From: Primulina eburnea
Taxonomy: Eukaryota; Streptophyta; Magnoliopsida; Lamiales; Gesneriaceae
DNA length: 64,000 nt
Assembly: GCF_022965805.1 (NCBI RefSeq)
Contig: NC_133105.1
Coordinates: 28,309,208 to 28,373,207, forward strand
Direction of reading: 5' to 3'
In this document: positions 59,350 to 64,000 of the stretch, piece by piece
Numbering within the stretch: position 1 is the first letter of the stretch
Layout of the letters: each line of letters begins with the position of its first letter
Program-made: the position numbers and the translations under genes
The notes under the pieces: generated by a model
What the model saw: only the letters and a program-made list of their open reading frames with translations
Database searches by the model: none
Told to the model about the DNA's origin: nothing

Positions 59350-60012
59350 CTTAAATCAATCTTGGAATACACAGAGGTACCTTGCAGTTGATCAAATAAA
59401 TCATCAATCCGTGGCAACGGATACTTATTCTTTATCGTAGCACGATTCAACTGCCGATAATCTATGCAGAGCCGCATAGAACCATCCTTCTTTTTGACAA
59501 AAAGAACTGGTGCTCCCCACGGGGACACACTGGGTCGAATATACCCCTTGTCAAGAAGATCCTGCAACTGCTGTTTCAATTCTTGCATCTCTGATGGAGC
59601 TAAACGATAAGGAGCTCTAGAGATTGGTGCCGTGCCTGGCACTAAATCAATGCCGAAATCCACTTCCCGAACGGGAGGAAAACCAGGAATCTCCTCGGGA
59701 AAAACATCCGGAAAATCGCAAACCACTGGAATGTCGCTGATACCGACACTATCTGCGGACGAATCAATAGCATATATAAGGTAGCCTTCCCCGCCCGACT
59801 CTAAAGCACGACAGGCTTTCAGAGCAGAAACCACAGGCATCGGGGGTCGCGCTCCCTCTCCATATAAAAACCAACTGTCGCCCTCAACTGGACGAAACTG
59901 CACAAACTTCTGATAAGAGTCCACAGTAGCTCTAAACACAGTCAGCACATCTATTCCCAGAATGCAATCAAAATCCTCCATCGCAAGAATCATCAAATTA
60001 GCAGTTAAAACA
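59350..60012 (-). pseudogene. pol: EL12: protease-RT fragment, probably the continuation of EL9
   Basis: Minus-strand frame without stops from [34 protein letters not shown] (end of protease) through [36 protein letters not shown] to the RT start ([41 protein letters not shown]), where EL11 ends. It is nearly identical to EL7 over this part. The right side is cut by EL13 at 60013 (left duplication candidate AAACA). Orientation and family match EL9, and the gap between EL9 and EL12 is filled by EL10/EL11. Confidence 0.9.
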
Positions 60013-60503
60013 TGAAGAACCTAAAGGGGGGGTGAATAGGTTCTTTTAGGCCCTTTAGCGTTTTTAAAACGAGTTTGCAAAAATTGCAAGCGGAAGACTT
60101 GAGGGACAATCACAAATAAAATGAATGCGTAAAGTAAGTGCGTAAAATAAATGCGTAGTAAAGTAAATGCGTAAAGTAAAGAGGGATAGAGATGTTTATG
60201 GAAGTTCGACGAAGAATCGTCTACGTCTCCCCTTCTCGATGAGGATCGAGGTATCACTATATCGACTTGGCTTTAGGAGCTCCAAGCTAGCTTTTACAAC
60301 CACGCCTCGATGCGTCTACTTGGCCTTGAGGGCTCCAAGGATAGCCACGAACTTTACAACCCACTCGAGAGTATTACTTTCACTCTTTTTCTACAACTCT
60401 TTTGATATTACAACTCTTTTAATCAACGCACACAAGAGATAGTAGAAAGCTTTGTAAGAGACAAGAGAGTGGAGTGGGATGATTGAAAATGCATCCTCAA
60501 AGG

Positions 60504-60515
60504 CCTATTTATACT
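60504..60515 (-). promoter_or_regulatory. TATA box of EL13 LTR
   Basis: AGTATAAATAGG on the minus strand, about 15 bp past the palindrome array. Confidence 0.8.
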
Positions 60516-60529
60516 AGTCTTGGACGCCA

Positions 60530-61010
60530 AGGTTCGGATCTTCTGTTTATGCTTCGGAACGTCCGATGTGATTGAAATCAATTTCCGTAATTTTGGGATG
60601 ACTTCGGATCGTCCGTTCTTGACTTCGTAGGGTCCGAACATATGCTTCGGAGGGACCGATCCAGCTTCGTATCTTCCGAACAGTTCTTTCAGACAGTGTG
60701 TGAACAGCTTCGGAAGGTCCGAACTCCAGTTCGTACCGTCCGAACATTCCCGCGTTTCCGGAGATTTGAAATCTTCAACACTTCGTAGCGTCCGAAATGT
60801 CTTCGTAGCGTCCGAAATCTTACTCGATCAATCAGTCATATCAATTTGTCTCCGCATTGAAGTGATTTGATTGCTTGTGTTCGGAACGTCCGATCACGTC
60901 TTCGGAACGTCCGAACGCTCTCCTCGCAGCTTCCGAACAGCTTCTATTTTGCTTCTGAATTGCAAAATTTCGGACCGTCCGAACCGAATGTCGGATCTTC
61001 CGAACGTAAC
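60530..61010. repeat. Palindrome array in EL13 LTR
   Basis: About fifteen units of the kind CTTCGGAACGTCCGAAC, CTTCGTAGCGTCCGAAA and CTTCGGATCGTCCGTT, spaced 15-50 bp. The consensus core TTCGGA/TTCGTA-N-CGTCCGAA is the same as in the EL5 family, but spacers are unrelated. Confidence 0.88.
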
Positions 61011-61161
61011 CTGTTCTTAATTTCCTGCATGCCTCAATATAAAACATTAGTACATTTTTAATCCAAGTTTTGGTATCATCAAAACAAAAACTTTGGGATA
61101 TGTTACAGCATTAAAAACATTAATCTCATCCTCGAGATTTGTATGCGTTTAAGGCGTAACA

Positions 61162-61469
61162 ATCTCCCCCTTTTTGATGATCACAAAACTTGGTTAAAAA
61201 TTGAGATAACAATAATCAACATAATCGAAATGGTTATTAAATAACTCCCCCTTAATCAAATAACAAGTCTAAGAGGTTGAATTAAGGCGAATTTAATAAC
61301 CAATTAATAGCAATTTTAACCAAATAAATTCTCCCCCTTTTTGTGATAAGCAAAAAGACATAAGCATAAAGAGAGACAAATAAACAGGTAAAATATCCAC
61401 TAATAAATGCAAGTCTTTTATACAATGATGCATAAAGATAAAATAAACAAAAATAACAAAAAACATAAT
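61162..61469 (-). other. Multiple polypurine tracts of EL13
   Basis: On the minus strand, three purine tracts: AAAAAGGGGGAGAT next to the LTR (61163-61176), TTAAGGGGGAGT near 61245-61256, and AAAAAGGGGGAGAA near 61330-61343. Another GAGGGGGAGTA lies near 63289-63299, before the RNase H gene end. Multiple tracts are a Sirevirus hallmark. Confidence 0.8.
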
Positions 61470-62741
61470 CTAAGAATCCGCATCCCGCGACTCTCTATGT
61501 CTCCTCATCTCAGCCTCGATGGAATCCAGACGCGAAGAAGTCTCGGTATGATGGCGCTCTAAGGTAGACTCTAAAAGAGAAAAACGAGTGTCGAAACGAG
61601 TCTCCAATCGCTCGAGATACTCGAAAATCCGATCGTAGGGTCCAGAGGGAGCAGGCGGAGTGAAGCCATGAGTAAGGTCATCCATGGTCATCAAAGGAGT
61701 GCTAATAGGGTCGGGAACACGCTGATGGGATGAAGAGGGAATATCAACCGAAGGGGTAGGAGTGGTACCCGTAGTAGGGGGACCAGCGGGAAATCCTCTC
61801 GTCTGAACGTGAGGAGGAAGGAGACCGAAGGGAACATGAAAGTGTTCGGTCGGACGATAGGACGCAAAGATGCGATCCTTGTCGATGACCCAAGAGGATA
61901 AGACGGGATTCCAAGAGAGTCCCATCTTAACAACAGTATCATGGTCGATAGTCTCGCGAGGAGAAATAGATAAGGATTCTTCATCTGTAAAGTCAATGCC
62001 CAAATGGGCTAGAATCCGGTTAATGAACCGGCCAAATGGAAAAGAGACGCGAGTAGAAGAAGCCGCGTACTCCATGGCGTACATAAGAAAACGGGGAAGG
62101 TTAAAAGGACGCTGGGAGACTAAATAATAGAGAATGTACAGATCGAGATATTTGCAAGTGGAGAGGTCTCCACTGCGAGGAACAATAGAAGAAGTGATGA
62201 GCTTCAGAACAAGCTGAAGCTGAGGAGGAAGGTCCTTCGCATGAGGACGGTCATCGGCAGGAGTAGGCGGACGACCGAAGATGGTGGTCAAGGCAGTGAC
62301 TCGATCAAAAGTAGGGTCATTCTCAGTCCAAGACTGAGAAAAGAACTCACTCGGTCCGTCTCGAGGAAGATCGAACCAAGTGGAGAGGTCGGCGGTAGAA
62401 AAAGAAATGAACCGACCCTGAACAATGGTAACAACACGAGTGTCATCACCACCAAGAACTAAGGAAAAGTTCGCATAGAACTGATGTATGAGAGAGGGGT
62501 AGATGAGATCGGGTACGGAAGGTAGAAAGAAGTTTCCCCAACGTTGAGACTCAATAAGAGTAATCAACGTAAAGAAATTTGCACGAAGATAATCGGTGTG
62601 AAGGGTACGACCAGGCAGAATGTTACGGGTTTCGAATTCAGGTGGGGTAGGACGAGGGTTGGGTGGTTGGGTAAGATCATGGTGAAAGGCACCGTGACGA
62701 GGGCGAACATTTCGGCCAGCTACGTTACGGCGCGGAGGCAT
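61470..62741 (-). CDS. EL13 extra ORF (env-position protein, plant TE-specific domain)
   Basis: Intact 423-residue protein from ATG 62741. N-terminus basic (MPPRRNVAGRNVRPRHG), then a central region of about 200 residues (NFFTLITLIESQRWGNFF, IHQFYANFSLV, TVVQGRFISFSTADL-like stretch, LSTWFDLPRDG, VPRSGDLSTCKYLDLYILYYLV, LPRFLMYAMEYA) resembling the domain that Pfam calls putative plant transposon protein; this is from memory, not searched. A Pro/Thr-rich linker follows, then a C-terminal coiled coil (about residues 365-415: YLERLETRFDTRFSLLESTLERHH...). I see no signal peptide and no clear membrane segment, so an envelope role is not supported by sequence. In Sireviruses an ORF at this place is called env-like. 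It has its own array and TATA box upstream (62816-63165). Function unknown. Confidence 0.85.
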   Translation of the reverse strand: MPPRRNVAGRNVRPRHGAFHHDLTQPPNPRPTPPEFETRNILPGRTLHTDYLRANFFTLITLIESQRWGNFFLPSVPDLIYPSLIHQFYANFSLVLGGDDTRVVTIVQGRFISFSTADLSTWFDLPRDGPSEFFSQSWTENDPTFDRVTALTTIFGRPPTPADDRPHAKDLPPQLQLVLKLITSSIVPRSGDLSTCKYLDLYILYYLVSQRPFNLPRFLMYAMEYAASSTRVSFPFGRFINRILAHLGIDFTDEESLSISPRETIDHDTVVKMGLSWNPVLSSWVIDKDRIFASYRPTEHFHVPFGLLPPHVQTRGFPAGPPTTGTTPTPSVDIPSSSHQRVPDPISTPLMTMDDLTHGFTPPAPSGPYDRIFEYLERLETRFDTRFSLLESTLERHHTETSSRLDSIEAEMRRHRESRDADS

Positions 62742-62815
62742 AGTGAGTAGTGAGTGTTTTGTGTGGGGAAAGAAAGAAGGAGTGAATGAGCAAATAAATC
62801 AGAGGATCCGAACGC

Positions 62816-62825
62816 CTATTTATAG
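62816..62825 (-). promoter_or_regulatory. Internal TATA box before the EL13 extra ORF
   Basis: CTATAAATAG on the minus strand, identical to the TATA box of EL5, EL7 and EL11 LTRs, 75 bp upstream of ATG 62741. Flanked by GGC and GCC as in the EL13 LTR (GTATAAATAGGCC). Expected start about 30 bp downstream, giving a leader of about 45 nt. Confidence 0.7.
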
Positions 62826-62827
62826 GC

Positions 62828-63165
62828 CATGTTCGGACGGTCCGAACAAGAGTTCGGAAGGTCCGGAATTTGAACGGAACGGTTAGCTGGCAGGAGGTTC
62901 GGACGATCCGATTAATACTCGGACGATCCGATCCTAGAACGGAGGCTACGAAGCGTAAACGGAGGGTCCGAAGTCTGACAATCAGGCATGGGAAGGCGCG
63001 AACATTAAATGACATCGGAAGGAGTTCGGACGATCCGATGTTTGTTCGGATGGTCCGAAGAAGGAATCGGAGGTTCTGGAACCTATGGTCAGGTTCGGAC
63101 GATCCGAACACGTTCGGTGGATCCGAAGTGAAACGAAGCATCCGAAAAAGAACGGTGATTCCGAA
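62828..63165. repeat. Internal palindrome array of EL13
   Basis: About ten to twelve units such as TTCGGACGGTCCGAA, TTCGGACGATCCGAT, TTCGGATGGTCCGAA and TTCGGACGATCCGAA between the end of Pol and the extra ORF. It is the same class as the LTR array, but not a copy of it: the spacers are different. Confidence 0.88.
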
Positions 63166-63335
63166 GTGGCCAAGATGAGGAACACCTAAAATTTAAAATA
63201 TTTAGCACATAAATGAATGTTGAGCCATAATTATGGATAAATACAATTAATTTGTATTATCCGACATTATAATGCTCACATTAATAATACTCCCCCTCAA
63301 TTTAACAAATATGTACGAGAGTATTCGACTAGTGT
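63166..63335 (-). other. EL13 spacer between pol and the internal array
   Basis: AT-rich; contains a GAGGGGGAGTA purine tract at about 63289-63299. No gene. Confidence 0.7.
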
Positions 63336-64000
63336 TTACAACTCAATCATGCCAAGTTCACCACGCAAACGAATAAAAGTAGATTCATCTAGTGGTTTTG
63401 TAAAAATATCAGCAATTTGATTCTTGGTGTCAACATAGTGAAGTTCAACATCATTTTGCTCAATGTGATCACGAATGAAATGATGTCGAATGTCAATATG
63501 TTTAGTACGAGAATGTTGAACTGGATTCTTTGTTAGACATATGGTGCTTGTATTATCACAAAAGATTGGAATTTTTGAAAAAGTAACACCATAGTCGAGT
63601 AATTGATACTTCATCCAAAGAATTTGTGCACAACAACTACCGGCAGCCATATACTCGGCCTCGGTCGTTGAAAGTGCAACACAGTTTTGCTTTTTAGAAA
63701 ACCATGACACCAAGCAATTTCCCAAAAAGAAACAAGTTCCACTAGTGCTCTTTCTATCCACCTTATATCCTCCAAAGTCGGCATCACAGTAAGCTTTTAA
63801 ATCGAAAAATGAGTTCTTAGAATACCATAATCCGAGATTTGGAGTATTTGAAAGATATTTGAAAATGCGTTTTAAGGCGAATAAGTGTGATTCCTTTGGA
63901 CATGATTGAAATCGTGCACACAAGCAAACACTAAACATAATGTCAGGTCTACTAGCAGTCGCATAGAGTAGGGAGCCAATCATGCTACGAAATAACTTTT
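63336..64000 (-). CDS. pol: EL13 pol, C-terminal part: RT end and RNase H (partial)
   Basis: Open frame entering from the right edge and ending at TAA 63336. Contains SMIGSLLYATASRPDIMFSVCLCARFQ (end of copia RT), LKRIFKYLSNTPNLGLWY, RNase H YCDADFGGYKVDRKSTSGTCFFLG (D), SWFSKKQNCVALSTTEAEYMAA (E), FCDNTSTICLTKNPVQHSRTKHIDIRHHFIRD (D), and the end DIFTKPLDESTFIRLRGELGMI. All are typical of Ty1/copia. No defects in the visible part. Confidence 0.95.
   Translation of the reverse strand, partial: KLFRSMIGSLLYATASRPDIMFSVCLCARFQSCPKESHLFALKRIFKYLSNTPNLGLWYSKNSFFDLKAYCDADFGGYKVDRKSTSGTCFFLGNCLVSWFSKKQNCVALSTTEAEYMAAGSCCAQILWMKYQLLDYGVTFSKIPIFCDNTSTICLTKNPVQHSRTKHIDIRHHFIRDHIEQNDVELHYVDTKNQIADIFTKPLDESTFIRLRGELGMIEL

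Larger units (their letters stand above)
60013..61161 (-). repeat. EL13 3' LTR
   Basis: 1149 bp. On the minus strand begins TGTTACGCC and ends GGTTCTTCA. U3 has a TTCGGA-N-CGTCCGAA array (60530-61010) and a TATA box (60504-60515). Downstream (60100-60480) is unremarkable R/U5 with no gene. Confidence 0.88.
60013..64000 (-). mobile_element. EL13: Sirevirus-like Ty1/copia element, 3' part
   Basis: Minus-strand element read from the right edge: RT/RNase H end, palindrome array and TATA box, an extra ORF after Pol, several polypurine tracts, 3' LTR (60013-61161). Pol followed by an additional ORF and multiple polypurine tracts is the known plan of Sireviruses (SIRE1/Maximus lineage). Inserted in EL12. 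The rest lies beyond 64000. Confidence 0.9.

Noticed and set aside
59350..60012. EL12 as a separate, independent insertion
   Set aside because: Orientation, family and position fit the missing middle of EL9, and one element plus one deletion explains more. Kept under its own label because this is not proved.
61470..62741. A true envelope glycoprotein
   Set aside because: No signal peptide, no membrane anchor and no cysteine pattern seen. Kept only as an env-position ORF.
1..64000. Host genes or tRNA/rRNA genes
   Set aside because: Every coding stretch with recognisable motifs is gag, pol or the Sirevirus extra ORF. TGGTATCAGAGC hits are primer-binding sites, not tRNA genes.

Overview
This window reads as plant nuclear DNA made entirely of nested LTR retrotransposons. 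I found no host gene, no tRNA or rRNA gene and no bacterial feature. The plant assignment rests on three observations. The Ty3/gypsy elements are chromoviruses whose Pol ends in a chromodomain-like segment (Tekay/Del type). The copia element at the right edge has Sirevirus/Maximus architecture, with an extra ORF after RNase H and several polypurine tracts. Every primer-binding site matches the 3' end of plant initiator tRNA-Met (core TGGTATCAGAGC). A eudicot seems likely, but the sequence does not prove it.

I number the elements EL1-EL13. EL1 (1-970, -) is an LTR fragment inserted in the gag of EL2. EL2 (971-5527, +) is a decayed Ty3 element cut in its 3' LTR by EL3. EL3 is an old Ty1/copia element (+, from 5528) now in five pieces. 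It received EL4 (6105-16879, -, Ty3), EL5 (18537-26011, +, Ty3, intact and very young), EL6 (27319-35344, -, gag-only), EL7 (36904-43849, -, Ty3, decayed) and EL8 (44890 onward, +, copia). EL8 is cut in its gag by EL9 (49594-51656, -), whose other part is probably 59350-60012 (called EL12). Between them lie EL11 (53880-59349, +) and EL10 (51657-53879, +), the latter inserted in EL11. EL13 (60013-64000, -), a Sirevirus-like copia element, interrupts EL12 and leaves the window. EL4, EL5, EL6 and EL7 each have perfect 5-bp target-site duplications, and EL3, EL8, EL9 and EL13 have plausible left-hand ones. The layers are therefore well ordered: EL2 > EL3 > EL8 > EL9/12 > EL11 > EL10, six deep.

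Two kinds of hidden structure stand out. First, almost every LTR family here carries an array of short palindromes just upstream of its TATA box. The palindrome is unrelated between most families, but the same TTCGGA-N-CGTCCGAA type occurs in the Ty3 elements EL5/7/9/10/11 and in the unrelated copia element EL13. In EL13 the array plus TATA box is present a second time, directly in front of the extra ORF, which looks like a dedicated internal promoter. Second, a 2-kb inverted repeat centred at 51657-51681 is explained by one deletion between two oppositely oriented copies of the same family.

Other points of interest are a phase-1 intron between gag and protease in EL2 and EL4, a gag-only non-autonomous family (EL6), a 20-bp repeat-unit difference between the two LTRs of EL7, and conserved fourfold motifs in the untranslated leaders of EL3 and EL8. 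Functionally the coding regions are standard: Gag forms the particle, and protease, reverse transcriptase, RNase H and integrase carry out processing, cDNA synthesis and insertion. Only EL5 has both intact LTRs and an uninterrupted 1475-codon gag-pol frame, so it is the best candidate for an autonomous element able to supply proteins to others.
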